64,000 nucleotides of DNA, taken from Luteibacter sp. GTDB taxonomy: Bacteria > Pseudomonadota > Gammaproteobacteria > Xanthomonadales > Rhodanobacteraceae. The DNA lies in assembly GCF_009912395.1 (NCBI RefSeq), contig NZ_WNDO01000016.1, forward strand, positions 1 to 64,000, read 5' to 3'. The notes below the pieces were generated by a model. The model did no database searches and was not told the DNA's origin. It saw only the letters and a program-made list of their open reading frames with translations. The translations under genes were made by a program, and so were the position numbers. Positions 42,607 to 51,933 of the stretch are shown here, in pieces; the first letter of the stretch is position 1; each line of letters begins with the position of its first letter.

Positions 42607-44046
42607 TCAGCGGTCGCTGGGCACGGTGATACCGATGAAGCTGGTCGAATCGCCGCGGCGGACCAGCAGCATGGCGGTGTCGCCCGGCTTGATGCCCTTG
42701 CTGGCTTCGCGGAAGGCGGCGGCGCTGCCGACCCGCTTCTGGTTGACCATCAGGATGATGTCGCCGGACTGAAGGCCGACACTGGCGGCCGCACGGCCGG
42801 AAATCCGGCTGACCACCACGCCCTCGCCCGCCTTGAGGCCCAATTCGGAACGCGTGGCAGCGTCGATGTCCTGCACGGCCAGCCCCAGCGCCGACGCCGA
42901 CCCGGCCGCCGCGGCGCCATCGTCTCCACCGCTGGCAGCCGCCAGGGCGTTCTTGTCACGGGGCAGTTCGCCGACCTTGACCTCCACGGTCTGCTTCTTG
43001 CCGTCGCGGAGCAGATCCACCTTGGCCGTGCTGCCTGGCTTGGTGATGCCCACCAGCGGCGGCAGGTCTTCGGACGAGGTGATCGGGGTGCCATTGAAGG
43101 CAAGGATCACGTCGCCTTGCTTCAGGCCGGCCTTGTCGGCGCCGCTACCCGGGGAGACCTGGGCTACGAGGGCGCCATTGGCATCGGGCAGGTCGAGGTT
43201 CTTCACGAACTGGTCCACGGGCTGGACCGTCACGCCCAGCATGCCGCGCGAGACGTAGCCCTTCTCCTTGATCTGCTGGACCACGTTCATGGCCACGTCG
43301 ATCGGGATGGAGAACGACAGGCCCTGGTAGCCGCCCGAGGTCGAGTAGATCTGCGAATTCACGCCGATCACCTGGCCCTGCAGGTTGAACAGGGGGCCAC
43401 CCGAGTTGCCGCGATTGATCGGTACGTCGGTCTGGATGAATGAGGTGTAGGGCTGGTCGCGGCTGCCCAGGTTGCGACCGACGGCACTGATGATGCCGTG
43501 GGTGACCGTGGCGTCCAGGCCGAACGGCGAACCGATCGCAAGCGCCCACTGGCCGCGCTTCACGCTACGCGAATCGCCGATGGCCACCGTAGGCAGCGCG
43601 CTGGCGTCCACCTTGAGCAAGGCGATGTCGTACTGCGGATCCTTGCCGACCACCTTCGCCGTGAAGGTGCGGCGATCCTGGAGGCGGACCTTCACCTCGT
43701 CGGCACTATCTACCACGTGGTCGTTGGTCAGGATGTAGCCGTCGGCGGAAATGATGAAGCCCGAACCCAGCGAGGTCTGCTCACGCGGCTCGGCCGGCAT
43801 GCCCGGCATGCCGAAGAAGCGTCGAAGCATGTCGCTCCGATCGTCGGGATCGACGTAGGGCGAGCCACCGCCCTTGCCCTTGGCGAACGCCTTCTGGCCG
43901 CCGCCCGACTTCGCCTCGACATGGACGACTGCCGGCGCGTACTTGTCGACGATTCCCGTGAAATCCGGCAGGGATTGCGCCTGTGCGCCAACCGATGCGA
44001 TGACGAGGGCGCCACCGAGTAGCGCGCGTGCATGCCAGAAAGCCAT
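42607..44046 (-). CDS. degP: Periplasmic serine protease, Do/DegP family (MucD-like)
   Basis: A 479-residue HtrA protease with signal peptide (about 1-24), a trypsin-like domain with catalytic triad His110 (TNDHVV), Asp140 (YDIALLK) and Ser215 (RGNSGGPL), and two PDZ domains (about 280-365 and 385-479). It removes misfolded envelope proteins. Downstream of rpoE and rseA, as mucD follows algU-mucA in pseudomonads, so it probably belongs to the sigma-E response. Confidence 0.94.
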   Translation of the reverse strand: MAFWHARALLGGALVIASVGAQAQSLPDFTGIVDKYAPAVVHVEAKSGGGQKAFAKGKGGGSPYVDPDDRSDMLRRFFGMPGMPAEPREQTSLGSGFIISADGYILTNDHVVDSADEVKVRLQDRRTFTAKVVGKDPQYDIALLKVDASALPTVAIGDSRSVKRGQWALAIGSPFGLDATVTHGIISAVGRNLGSRDQPYTSFIQTDVPINRGNSGGPLFNLQGQVIGVNSQIYSTSGGYQGLSFSIPIDVAMNVVQQIKEKGYVSRGMLGVTVQPVDQFVKNLDLPDANGALVAQVSPGSGADKAGLKQGDVILAFNGTPITSSEDLPPLVGITKPGSTAKVDLLRDGKKQTVEVKVGELPRDKNALAAASGGDDGAAAAGSASALGLAVQDIDAATRSELGLKAGEGVVVSRISGRAAASVGLQSGDIILMVNQKRVGSAAAFREASKGIKPGDTAMLLVRRGDSTSFIGITVPSDR

Positions 44047-44124
44047 CTGTTACTCCTTTTTTTTCACAGCCACAGCCAGTCGTGCGACGCCTGCCGCACG
44101 GTTCGAGATGAATGAGGGGAACGA

Positions 44125-44151
44125 CGCGCGCCGAAGGACGATCGGCGCGCG
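44125..44151. other. Strong hairpin between rseA and degP
   Basis: Arms CGCGCGCCGA and TCGGCGCGCG form a 10-bp stem with a 7-base loop. No T-run follows on either strand, so it is not a plain terminator; it may slow transcription, mark processing or reduce degP expression relative to rpoE-rseA. Confidence 0.6.
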
Positions 44152-44167
44152 CGGGAACGTCGCAGCC

Positions 44168-44833
44168 TTAGTGGGTCTGCGACGCCGTGACCGGGGCCAC
44201 GTAGCGGCTGCCGTCCGGACGGACCAGCAGCATGTAGCCGTTGTCTTGCGCCTGGGCGGCGCGAGTACGGTGGATCTGGTAAGGCGTGGAACGCGGGAGG
44301 TAGACGGCACCGCCATCGCCACCCGGGCCTTCATAGGCGGCCTTCTGGGTGAACTGCGAAGCCATGTTGCCGCCGCTGAGCCACTGCGGCGCCACGGGCG
44401 CGGATGCCGGCTCCGGCACGGAGGCTTCGGCGACCTGGCTGCCACTGGTGATGGCCGCGCCCTGCGCGACCTGGGCTTCGCCACCCACGGACCGGCTGTT
44501 GCCGGCGGGCTGCGAGAGCATGAGCGCGGCGACAGCGACGCTGGTGGCAATGGCGCCACCCGCCGACCAGTGCAGCCAGCGACGACGCGGTGCGGCTCCT
44601 GGAGCGACGATAGCGGACTCGGCGTCGATGGCGGCCATGACGCGGCTGGCAAAATCGCCGGAGACCGAGGGCACGCCTTGCCGGCGCAGGCCGTCGCGTG
44701 CCACGTGGTACCGCGACCAGCTATCGGCCAGGCCTTGATCGGCCTCCAGGCGACGCAGAAGGAAGCGGATTTCCTCCCGTGACAGCTCACCGTCCATACC
44801 GGCGGAGAGGAATTCCCGATTGGCTTCGCTCAT
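44168..44833 (-). CDS. rseA: Sigma-E anti-sigma factor RseA-like
   Basis: A 221-residue single-pass membrane protein. Cytoplasmic sigma-binding part at about 1-88 (MSEANREFLSAGMDGELSREEIRFLLRRLEAD, DSWSRYHVARDGLRR) and one membrane helix (about 91-107), then a periplasmic domain. It holds RpoE inactive until envelope stress triggers proteolysis. Its start overlaps the rpoE stop by four bases. Confidence 0.9.
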   Translation of the reverse strand: MSEANREFLSAGMDGELSREEIRFLLRRLEADQGLADSWSRYHVARDGLRRQGVPSVSGDFASRVMAAIDAESAIVAPGAAPRRRWLHWSAGGAIATSVAVAALMLSQPAGNSRSVGGEAQVAQGAAITSGSQVAEASVPEPASAPVAPQWLSGGNMASQFTQKAAYEGPGGDGGAVYLPRSTPYQIHRTRAAQAQDNGYMLLVRPDGSRYVAPVTASQTH

Positions 44834-45426
44834 GGGTTCTTGTCCTCGCGGTCGGAAAGCAGCGGCCGCAGTTTGTCGTCGATGGCTTCACGAGCCCTGA
44901 AAATACGCGAACGGACGGTGCCGATGGGGCAGTCCATGATGGCGGCGATTTCCTCGTAACTCTTGCCGTCCACCTCGCGCAGGGTAATCGCGACCCGAAG
45001 CTCCTCGGGCAGGGCTTGGACAGTGGAAAACACCGTTTGTTCCACCTGCTCACGCATCAGTTCACGTTCGGGGGTGGCGCTTTCGTGCATCCGGCTGGCG
45101 CCGGGCACGTAAACGGCATCTTCCGCGTCGATGTCGCCCGTGGGCGGGCGGCGACCCATGGCCACCAGGTGGTTCTTGGCCGTGTTGACGGCGATCTTGT
45201 ACAGCCAGGTGTAGAAGGCACTCTCGCCCCGGAAGGAGCCCAGCGCACGCCATGCGCGCACGAAGGCCTCCTGGGCGATGTCTTCGCACTCGGTCCAGTC
45301 GTGCACGTAGCGCGAGATCAGCGCGACCACCTTGTGCTGGTACTTGCGGACAAGCAGATCGAACGCGCGCCGGTCACCCTGCTGCACGCGTTCGACAAGT
45401 GCCTGATCCAGTTCGTTTTCGCCCAT
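44830..45426 (-). CDS. rpoE: RNA polymerase sigma factor RpoE (sigma-E/AlgU)
   Basis: A 198-residue ECF sigma factor for envelope stress. Start ATG at 45426 (MGENELDQALVERVQQGD). Region 2 has FDLLVRKYQHKVVALISRYVHD, DIAQEAFVRAW and FYTWLYKIAVNTAKN; region 4 has ALPEELRVAITLREVDGKSYEEIAAIMDCPIGTVRSRIFRARE. rpoE-rseA-degP order matches algU-mucA-mucD. A sigma-E-like promoter lies upstream, suggesting autoregulation. Confidence 0.95.
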   Translation of the reverse strand: MGENELDQALVERVQQGDRRAFDLLVRKYQHKVVALISRYVHDWTECEDIAQEAFVRAWRALGSFRGESAFYTWLYKIAVNTAKNHLVAMGRRPPTGDIDAEDAVYVPGASRMHESATPERELMREQVEQTVFSTVQALPEELRVAITLREVDGKSYEEIAAIMDCPIGTVRSRIFRAREAIDDKLRPLLSDREDKNP

Positions 45427-45471
45427 CCGGGCCGTCTCCTTAACTCTTTCGGGGCCAGTCGCGGGCGCAAA

Positions 45472-45498
45472 TGAGACAAATGCGGCCCACGCAAGTTC
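45472..45498 (-). promoter_or_regulatory. Sigma-E-type promoter of rpoE
   Basis: On the minus strand GAACTT (45498-45493) and TCTCA (45476-45472) with a 16-base spacer match the sigma-E consensus (GAACTT and TCnnA). It lies about 50 bases before the ATG and fits autoregulation. Confidence 0.6.
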
Positions 45499-45546
45499 AC
45501 TGGCACGACGCATCCTGGAGAAAATATGCGGTTAGGCGGTGCCAGC

Positions 45547-48075
45547 TCAAGCCGGTACCGTCGCCGCCCCCTCCCCGACCAGTCGCTCGCGCTCCGCCAG
45601 GAGCTTGTCGAAGGTCACCACGGGCAGCGGACGGCAGAACAGATAACCCTGGAGTTCGTCGCAGCCTTGGGCGCGCAGGAACTGGAGATGCTCCTCCACC
45701 TCCACACCTTCGGCCACGACGCCACGCTTGAGGCGATGGGCCATTTCGATGGTCGAGCGCACGATCGCCTCGTCGTCAGGATCGACTCCGATGTTTCTCA
45801 CAAAGCTCTGGTCGATCTTGATGCGGTCGGCCGGCAGGCGACGCAGGTAGTCCAAAGAGGCCGCTCCCGTGCCGAAATCGTCGATGGCGATGCGGCATCC
45901 CAGCGCATGGAGGGCTTCCAGGGTGTCGACCAGATGGGGCACAGTCTTCACGCTGATGCTTTCGGTCACCTCGAGCTCGAGTCGGGCGGCATCGAGCCCG
46001 GTCTCCTTCAGCACGGTAGCAACCGTGACGGCGAGATTGGGCTGCATGAGCTGCACGGCCGACAGGTTCACGCCCAGACGCAGGCCCAGGCCGTAGCGGT
46101 CTTCCCAGAGCTTCGCCTGCTCGCAGGCCGTGCGTAGCACCCACTCGCCGATCGGCACGATCAGGCCGGTGGTTTCGGCCAGCGGAATGAAGAACGCGGG
46201 GCTGATCATCCCCAGCTCGGGATGCTCCCAGCGCACCAGCGCCTCCATGCCGACGATGTCCTCGGTGACGGCGGCAACTTGGGGCTGGTAGAAGACGCGC
46301 AGCTCGCCATTGCGTACCGCGTGGCGCAATCGGGCCTTCAGTTCGATCTGCTGCTGTTGCGAAGCATCGAGGTTGGCGGCGTACACCTGGTAGTTGTTAC
46401 GCCCCAGGCTCTTCGCCCCATACATCGCCTCGTCCGCATGATGCAGCAGCAGCTCGCCTTCCACCGCATCGTCCGGGAAGAAGGCGATGCCCACGGAAAC
46501 GGTGGCCTGCAATTCGGAACCATCGCCGAGATCGAGGGGCACTTCCATCGCCTGCACCACCTTTTCGGCGATGCGCTGAACGTCGTCGCGCTTGACGATA
46601 TGGCGCAGGATCATCGTGAATTCGTCGCCCGCGTAGCGCGCCACCGTATCGGAGCCGCGCACGCTGGCGCGCAATCGCCGGGCGACCGCCGCGAGCACCT
46701 GGTCGCCCACGGCGTGACCGAGGGTGTCGTTGATGCCCTTGAAGCGATCCAGGTCGACCATCAACGCGGCGAAGCACTCGCCCGTGCGCTGGGCTTCGCG
46801 AATCGTGGTGTCCAGGCGATCGTTGAACAGCAACCGGTTGGGCAAGCCCGTCAGCGGATCGATCAGTCCGCGCGCCCGCCCCTGCTCACGACTTCGACGC
46901 AATTCCAGCGAAGCGGCAAACCGGGCTCCCACGGCGCGCAAGGCGGTTTCCAGCATGCGTCCCGCGCCACCATGCGCACGACTGCCGGCCAGCATGGCAC
47001 CGAGTACCGTATGGCGCTCGTCGAGCAAGGGGATGAAGGCAAATGGCTCCAGGCCCAGCGAATCCACCAGCGGATCGGTCCAGGGTGTCACCTGACCCTC
47101 GACGAGGCGTGAGATCGCCTCGCCGCCCAGGCAAACCTTGAGCAAGGAAATATCCGCGGCCTCCGCCCACTCCACCTGCTCCATGCCGTTCCACACGCGA
47201 GCCACGAGTTCCGGGTCGTGGTCGCTTTCGGGAAACGCGGACCACACGGCAAGCACGTCGAGTCCAAGGGCGTCGGCCACGCGGGCAGCCATCGCCCCCA
47301 TGCCCTCGTCATCGGCGGGAAACGCGTCCATGGCGGCGAGCAGGTCCAGGGCGCGATCGGCGGTATGCCTCACTCGCAGGTCGCGAAACGCCAGGGCTAC
47401 GCGATGCCCCTTCGCATCGACCAGATGACGGACATCGACCTCGCCCGGAATGCCGCCACCATCCGGCCGACGCAGCACGCAAGGCTGGCCATCGCCATCC
47501 GGCAAGGGCCAGCCGGCCTCGGCGGGCCATTCGAAAAGCTCGCTCAACAACCGCCCCCGGACCGGACCGTCACCCGCACACAGACGATCCATCACAAGGC
47601 CACTTTCGAGAATCAGGCCTTGCGGCGTGTTCGCGACCACCCAGGCAGCGCCGGCGTCGAAGGCGAAGCGATAATCGTCGCCTGGCGGCGGTGTCGGCGC
47701 AGGCGGTGCCGCGAAAGCCATCGCCGCGCGGATGCGGTGGACGAGTTCGGTGGCGATCGCGCTTTCGCGCAACCAGAACGCGTGACCGTCGGGCGGTGTG
47801 GCGACGGCCTCGTCGGCCACCAGGTAGACGACGGGCACGTCCGCATAGCTCGGCGAACCGCGCAGGATGCGCAGTCCCGCAGCCAGGTCGTCGGTGCCAT
47901 CGGCGGCCACGACGGCCACATGCAACGGCGGCGTGTCGGCCAGCAAGGCGGTGAGCTGCTCGGCGTCGCGCGCGCTCAGCAGAAGCACGTCGCCTTCCGC
48001 GTCCAGCGCGTCGAAGACCGCGCGGCGGATCTCGCGGCGCGGCGTAAAGATCAGGACCCCCTGTGAATCGGACAT
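45547..48075 (-). CDS. GGDEF-EAL phosphodiesterase/cyclase with N-terminal sensory region
   Basis: An 842-residue cytoplasmic protein. N-terminal receiver-like domain lacking obvious phospho-Asp (about 1-125), a PAS/GAF-like region (about 150-390), a GGDEF domain with YAGDEF (first Gly changed to Ala; activity uncertain) and an EAL domain (about 570-825) with EALVRWEHP, DDFGTG and VAEGVE. It probably breaks down c-di-GMP or has both activities. The upstream small gene ends 8 bases before it. A start at 48096 (MGGLSGRMSD) is an alternative that overlaps it. Confidence 0.9.
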   Translation of the reverse strand: MSDSQGVLIFTPRREIRRAVFDALDAEGDVLLLSARDAEQLTALLADTPPLHVAVVAADGTDDLAAGLRILRGSPSYADVPVVYLVADEAVATPPDGHAFWLRESAIATELVHRIRAAMAFAAPPAPTPPPGDDYRFAFDAGAAWVVANTPQGLILESGLVMDRLCAGDGPVRGRLLSELFEWPAEAGWPLPDGDGQPCVLRRPDGGGIPGEVDVRHLVDAKGHRVALAFRDLRVRHTADRALDLLAAMDAFPADDEGMGAMAARVADALGLDVLAVWSAFPESDHDPELVARVWNGMEQVEWAEAADISLLKVCLGGEAISRLVEGQVTPWTDPLVDSLGLEPFAFIPLLDERHTVLGAMLAGSRAHGGAGRMLETALRAVGARFAASLELRRSREQGRARGLIDPLTGLPNRLLFNDRLDTTIREAQRTGECFAALMVDLDRFKGINDTLGHAVGDQVLAAVARRLRASVRGSDTVARYAGDEFTMILRHIVKRDDVQRIAEKVVQAMEVPLDLGDGSELQATVSVGIAFFPDDAVEGELLLHHADEAMYGAKSLGRNNYQVYAANLDASQQQQIELKARLRHAVRNGELRVFYQPQVAAVTEDIVGMEALVRWEHPELGMISPAFFIPLAETTGLIVPIGEWVLRTACEQAKLWEDRYGLGLRLGVNLSAVQLMQPNLAVTVATVLKETGLDAARLELEVTESISVKTVPHLVDTLEALHALGCRIAIDDFGTGAASLDYLRRLPADRIKIDQSFVRNIGVDPDDEAIVRSTIEMAHRLKRGVVAEGVEVEEHLQFLRAQGCDELQGYLFCRPLPVVTFDKLLAERERLVGEGAATVPA

Positions 48076-48083
48076 ACGACCGC

Positions 48084-48566
48084 TCAGACCACCCATCGTC
48101 CATCGCGCAGCCGGGGCGCTGTCGATCTCGCATGGCGGTCGGCATCCACCATCGCGACTTCATCACCCAGGCCACCCAACTGGGCAGCCGTCGATCCCAA
48201 AAGCACGATCTTCCGGACGTGGCCGATACGGGCCTTGGCGAGTTGCCGCAAAAGCGCACTGTCCGTCGCACTGATCGGCCCCGGCGGGACTTCGACCAGG
48301 TAGACGCCGAAATGCAGGCTCTGCAGCACGTACCGCAAAGCATCGCCTAACCGGGTACAGCCAGGGACGCGCATCTGGGCGTCGCGAAGGCTGACCAACC
48401 CCTCCTGGGGCCGCCACAGGTACACGGCCTGCCCCGTCCGACGGGCGATCAGGCGGAACGACTCAAGCAACTCCGCCGTACTGGCGGCCTTGAGCGCCAC
48501 CAGCGGCCCCGACGCCGACAGGATGCGGTCGAACAAATCGGTACCGGCTTGGGGATCGACGGACAT
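48084..48566 (-). CDS. Hypothetical protein upstream of the GGDEF-EAL gene
   Basis: A 160-residue protein beginning MSVDPQAGTDLFDRIL, with no signal peptide or membrane helix. The N-terminal half is helical (LVALKAASTAELLESFRLIARRTGQAVYLW), then beta-strand rich (YVLQSLHFGVYLVEVPPG) and a C-terminal region with VRKIVLLGSTAAQLGG. No family recognised. The eight-base gap to the GGDEF-EAL gene suggests an operon and thus a possible regulator or partner of c-di-GMP turnover. Confidence 0.7.
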   Translation of the reverse strand: MSVDPQAGTDLFDRILSASGPLVALKAASTAELLESFRLIARRTGQAVYLWRPQEGLVSLRDAQMRVPGCTRLGDALRYVLQSLHFGVYLVEVPPGPISATDSALLRQLAKARIGHVRKIVLLGSTAAQLGGLGDEVAMVDADRHARSTAPRLRDGRWVV

Positions 48567-48726
48567 GACCACGCATTCATGTGAAATATTTGAGAAGTAT
48601 CGAACCAAACGTCGGGTCGCGCCAGCACCGGACCTCCCGGAAGCGGGGCACCATACGCGGGGGTATCTCGCATTCGTCCGGACGTAACGGTATGGTTGTG
48701 CGCTCATTCGCCACCGCACGACCGCC

Positions 48727-50784
48727 ATGTTCGAAGGACTCCGATTCAAGCACTGGAAGACCAGCGAAGGCGACGACGGCATCGTCGTCCTTACCTTCGA
48801 CCGTGACGGAAGCAGCGCCAACGCGCTGTCCCGCGAGGTGCTCGACGAACTGGGCACCCTCGTCGAACGCCTGGCCATCGAAGGGCCGCGCGGCGTCGTC
48901 ATCCATTCCGCCAAGCCGTCGGGCTTTGCCGTGGGCGCCGACATCCGCGAGTTCGTGGAATACGCCAAGGCGGGCTCCATCCTCGACAACATCGAGAACG
49001 GCCAGCGCGTGTTCGAGGCACTGGCCCGACTACCCTTCCCGACTGTCGCCGCCATCCACGGCGCCTGCATGGGCGGCGGCACCGAACTGGCCCTGGCCTG
49101 TCGCCAGCGCATCGCCGCGGACGACGAAAAAACGAAGATCGGCCTGCCCGAAGTGATGCTGGGCATCCATCCCGGCTGGGGTGGCACCGCCCGCCTGCCG
49201 CACCTCATCGGTGCGCCGGACGCTCTGCCCGCCATGCTCACGGGCAAGCCGTTCAATGCCCGTCGCGCGAAGGCGGTGGGCCTGGTCGACCGCCTGGCCA
49301 ACCCCGACGAACTGCTCGCCGAGGCGCGCCTCCTGGTCAAGCGACCACACGTGCGCCCACTCGCCCAGCGCGCGAAGGCCTGGGCCACCAACACGGCGCT
49401 TGCCCGCGCGATCCTTGCGCCGATGGTGCGCAAGCAGACCGCCGCGAAGGTCCGCAAGGAGCACTACCCCGCGCCGTTCGCCATGATCGATGTCTGGGCC
49501 CGTGGCGGCAGCAGCATCCAGCAGCGCCTGAAGCTCGAGGCGAAGTCCGTGGCCAAGCTCGCCACTACGCCCACGGCACGCAACCTGATTCGCATCTTCT
49601 TCCTCCAGGAGCGCCTCAAGGGCCTCGGTGGTGGCGTCGAACACGGCATCAAGCATGTGCACGTCGTGGGCGCCGGCACGATGGGTGGCGACATCGCCGC
49701 CTGGTCGGCCTTGAAGGGCTTCGACGTCACCCTGCAGGACCGCGAGCTGCGCTTCATCGAGCCCGCCATCAAGCGAGCCCGCACCCTTTTCGAGAAAAAG
49801 TTGAAGGCCAGCAGCAAGGTCGACGCCGCCGTGGCTCGCCTGCGCGCCGATGTCGAAGGCAAGGGCGTAGCCGAGGCCGACCTTGCCATCGAGGCCATCT
49901 ACGAGAACCCGGAAGCCAAGCACGCGCTCTATGCGGCGATCGAGCCGCAGTTCCAGTCCGACGAGATCCTCGCCAGCAACACCTCGTCCATTCCGTTGGA
50001 CGAACTGCGTCAGGGCCTCGCCGCGCCGCAGCGCTTCCTCGGCCTGCACTTCTTCAATCCCGTGGCTCAGATGCCACTGGTGGAAGTGGTGCGCCACGAC
50101 CGTCTCGATGCGGATATCGAGAAGCGCGCACTCGCCTTCTGCAAGGCCATCGGCAAGTTGCCGGTACCGGTCAAGGGCACACCGGGCTTCCTGGTCAACC
50201 GCATCCTCATGCCGTACCTGATGGAAGCCCTGCGCCTTTACAACGAAGGCGTACCCGGCCCCGTGCTTGACCGCGAGGCAAAGAAATTCGGCATGCCCAT
50301 GGGCCCGATCGAACTGGCCGACACCGTGGGCCTCGATGTCTGCGCCTCCGTCGGCAAGGAGCTCGCCCCCTTCCTGGGCTTGGAGATTCCGCAGGGCCTG
50401 GAAGAAAAGCTCGCCGCGAACAAGCGCGGCAAGAAGGACGGCGAAGGTCTCTACGTCTGGAAGGAAGGCAAGCCGGAAAAACCGGACGTCGATCCGGATT
50501 ACGTGCCGCCGTCCGATATCCAGGACCGAATGATCCTGCCCATGGTCAACGAAGCCGTGGCCTGCCTGGCCGAGCATGTAGTGGACGACGCCGACCTGCT
50601 CGACGCCGGCGTCATCTTCGGCACGGGCTTCGCCCCGTTCCGCGGCGGCCCGATCCAGTACGTGCGCACCGAGGGCGTCGCCGTGGTCCGCGAGCGCCTC
50701 GCGAAGCTGGAGCAGAAGCACGGCCCCCGTTTCGCGAAGAAGGAAGGCTGGGACAATCCGGAACTGACCGTTCCGGCCGCCTGA
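48727..50784 (+). CDS. Fatty-acid oxidation complex alpha subunit (FadB/FadJ-type)
   Basis: A 685-residue bifunctional enoyl-CoA hydratase/3-hydroxyacyl-CoA dehydrogenase. The crotonase domain (about 1-200) has GGGTELALAC and GLPEVMLGIHPGWGG with the two catalytic Glu. The dehydrogenase domain (about 310-680) has VHVVGAGTMGGDIA for NAD, SNTSSIP and GLHFFNPVAQMPLVEVV (catalytic His). No thiolase (fadA) gene is adjacent. A terminator follows. Confidence 0.92.
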   Translation: MFEGLRFKHWKTSEGDDGIVVLTFDRDGSSANALSREVLDELGTLVERLAIEGPRGVVIHSAKPSGFAVGADIREFVEYAKAGSILDNIENGQRVFEALARLPFPTVAAIHGACMGGGTELALACRQRIAADDEKTKIGLPEVMLGIHPGWGGTARLPHLIGAPDALPAMLTGKPFNARRAKAVGLVDRLANPDELLAEARLLVKRPHVRPLAQRAKAWATNTALARAILAPMVRKQTAAKVRKEHYPAPFAMIDVWARGGSSIQQRLKLEAKSVAKLATTPTARNLIRIFFLQERLKGLGGGVEHGIKHVHVVGAGTMGGDIAAWSALKGFDVTLQDRELRFIEPAIKRARTLFEKKLKASSKVDAAVARLRADVEGKGVAEADLAIEAIYENPEAKHALYAAIEPQFQSDEILASNTSSIPLDELRQGLAAPQRFLGLHFFNPVAQMPLVEVVRHDRLDADIEKRALAFCKAIGKLPVPVKGTPGFLVNRILMPYLMEALRLYNEGVPGPVLDREAKKFGMPMGPIELADTVGLDVCASVGKELAPFLGLEIPQGLEEKLAANKRGKKDGEGLYVWKEGKPEKPDVDPDYVPPSDIQDRMILPMVNEAVACLAEHVVDDADLLDAGVIFGTGFAPFRGGPIQYVRTEGVAVVRERLAKLEQKHGPRFAKKEGWDNPELTVPAA

Positions 50785-50812
50785 TTCACGACAGCGCCTG
50801 CATCAGCAAAAA

Positions 50813-50838
50813 GCCCCGGTCCTGGACCGGGGCTTTTT
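50813..50838 (+). terminator. Rho-independent terminator after fadB-type gene
   Basis: Stem GCCCCGGTC/GACCGGGGC with a 3-base loop (50813-50833) followed by five T. Confidence 0.85.
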
Positions 50839-50870
50839 GCTGGGCTCCTCGCGACGGATCACCTCGATCC

Positions 50871-50938
50871 TGTAGGAGCGCGCTTGCGCGCGATGGGGAT
50901 TATCGCGAGCACCCGTCGCGCGCAAGCGCGCTCCTACA
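50871..50938. repeat. Palindromic repeat, full copy 4
   Basis: Full copy with both arms (TGTAGGAGCGCGCTTGCGCG and reverse complement) with a GGGATTATCGCGAGCACC centre. Located between the fadB-type gene and the DUF2058 gene. Confidence 0.85.
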
Positions 50939-50947
50939 ACAGCAAGG

Positions 50948-51031
50948 CATCGCCGCTAAAGCGGCTCCCACCCCTTCGGTAGCGAGACTGCTACCGAATG
51001 GGTGGGAGCGGACCGTGTCCGCGATCCGGCG
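50948..51031. repeat. Second palindromic repeat family, composite
   Basis: Two short units lie head to head: CATCGCCGCTAAAGCGGCTC then CCACC at 50948-50972, and GGGTGGGAGCGGACCGTGTC then CGCGAT at about 50999-51025, with GGTAGCGAGACTGCTACC between. Different from the TGTAGGAGC family and immediately after it. Confidence 0.55.
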
Positions 51032-51070
51032 GCAGCCGGCACGTATCGGTTAATCACCTGCTTTCGTGGA

Positions 51071-51697
51071 TCACCACATCAGGTCGTCGGGCACGCCATC
51101 GTCGGACATGCTGGGCGCATTCGGATCGACCAGCAGGGCAATCAACTCAGGCGCGATGACACGCAGTTCGTCGATCACCGCCTTCTGAACGACGAGATAG
51201 CGGCCATTCTGCTGCACCACGCCCAACTCACCCGCATTGAGCGCCGTCAGCTGCGTCGCGTCGACGTGCACGCGACGAATCTTGTCGCCATAGGGGAAAT
51301 GACGAACCTGGTCGGCCTCGGCAAGATTGAGGGCCTTGCCCTTGAGCAGCTCCTCGACCTTGCGCTTCTTCTCCTTGCGCAGGCGTGCCTGCTCTGCCGC
51401 TTCGGCTTCGGCCTTGCGTCGCTCGGTGGATTCGGTCTGCGCGCGGATCGCGTAGGCCTTGGCGAGATCGATCTCGCCATCCTTGCGCGGCGGACGCTGC
51501 GGGTTGCCCTGCGGCTTGCCGCCACCCTGCCCCGGCTTGCCACCGTGCGGCTTACCGGCATGACGGGGATTCTTGCCCGCATACGGTTGACCACTCGCAC
51601 CACCCTGCTTCGGCGGCGGCGAGGACTTCCTTTTCTCTTCGCGGATCTCCTTGACGAGGCCGCTCTTCAACAACTGGTCGCGCAGGGACTCTGCCAT
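51071..51697 (-). CDS. DUF2058 protein
   Basis: A 208-residue protein beginning MAESLRDQLLKSGLVKEIREEKRK. It is highly charged with a Gly/Pro/Lys-rich disordered centre (about 25-75), a coiled-coil-like charged stretch (SERRKAEAEAAEQARLRKEKKRKVEEL) and a conserved C-terminus (VRHFPYGDKIRRVHVDATQLTAL). DUF2058 (YaiL) is conserved in gammaproteobacteria; function unknown. Followed at its 3' end by palindromic repeats. Confidence 0.9.
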   Translation of the reverse strand: MAESLRDQLLKSGLVKEIREEKRKSSPPPKQGGASGQPYAGKNPRHAGKPHGGKPGQGGGKPQGNPQRPPRKDGEIDLAKAYAIRAQTESTERRKAEAEAAEQARLRKEKKRKVEELLKGKALNLAEADQVRHFPYGDKIRRVHVDATQLTALNAGELGVVQQNGRYLVVQKAVIDELRVIAPELIALLVDPNAPSMSDDGVPDDLMW

Positions 51698-51720
51698 GAT
51701 CGGTAAGACTCGTTCGTTGT

Positions 51721-51933
51721 TCAGTAGTGCGGCGGCGGCGGTTCGGTAGCCGGATCGCTACCCAGGCCGGCGCGCATGTTCACCAGGTCCGAGCGCAGGT
51801 CGCGCATGGCCCGTTCCAGTAGATCGAGGCGGCGGGCAATTTCCGCATCCGCCGACGACAGGCCATTGACCGTGTCGTCGATGAAGGCAAGCCGCACCTC
51901 GAGTTCCATCATTCGTTCGTCGAGATCAGCCAT
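51721..51933 (-). CDS. slyX: SlyX family protein
   Basis: A 70-residue coiled-coil protein from the ATG at 51933 ([26 protein letters not shown]). The C-terminus is Pro-rich ([10 protein letters not shown]). SlyX function is not known. It overlaps the ugd stop by eight bases. Confidence 0.85.
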   Translation of the reverse strand: MADLDERMMELEVRLAFIDDTVNGLSSADAEIARRLDLLERAMRDLRSDLVNMRAGLGSDPATEPPPPHY

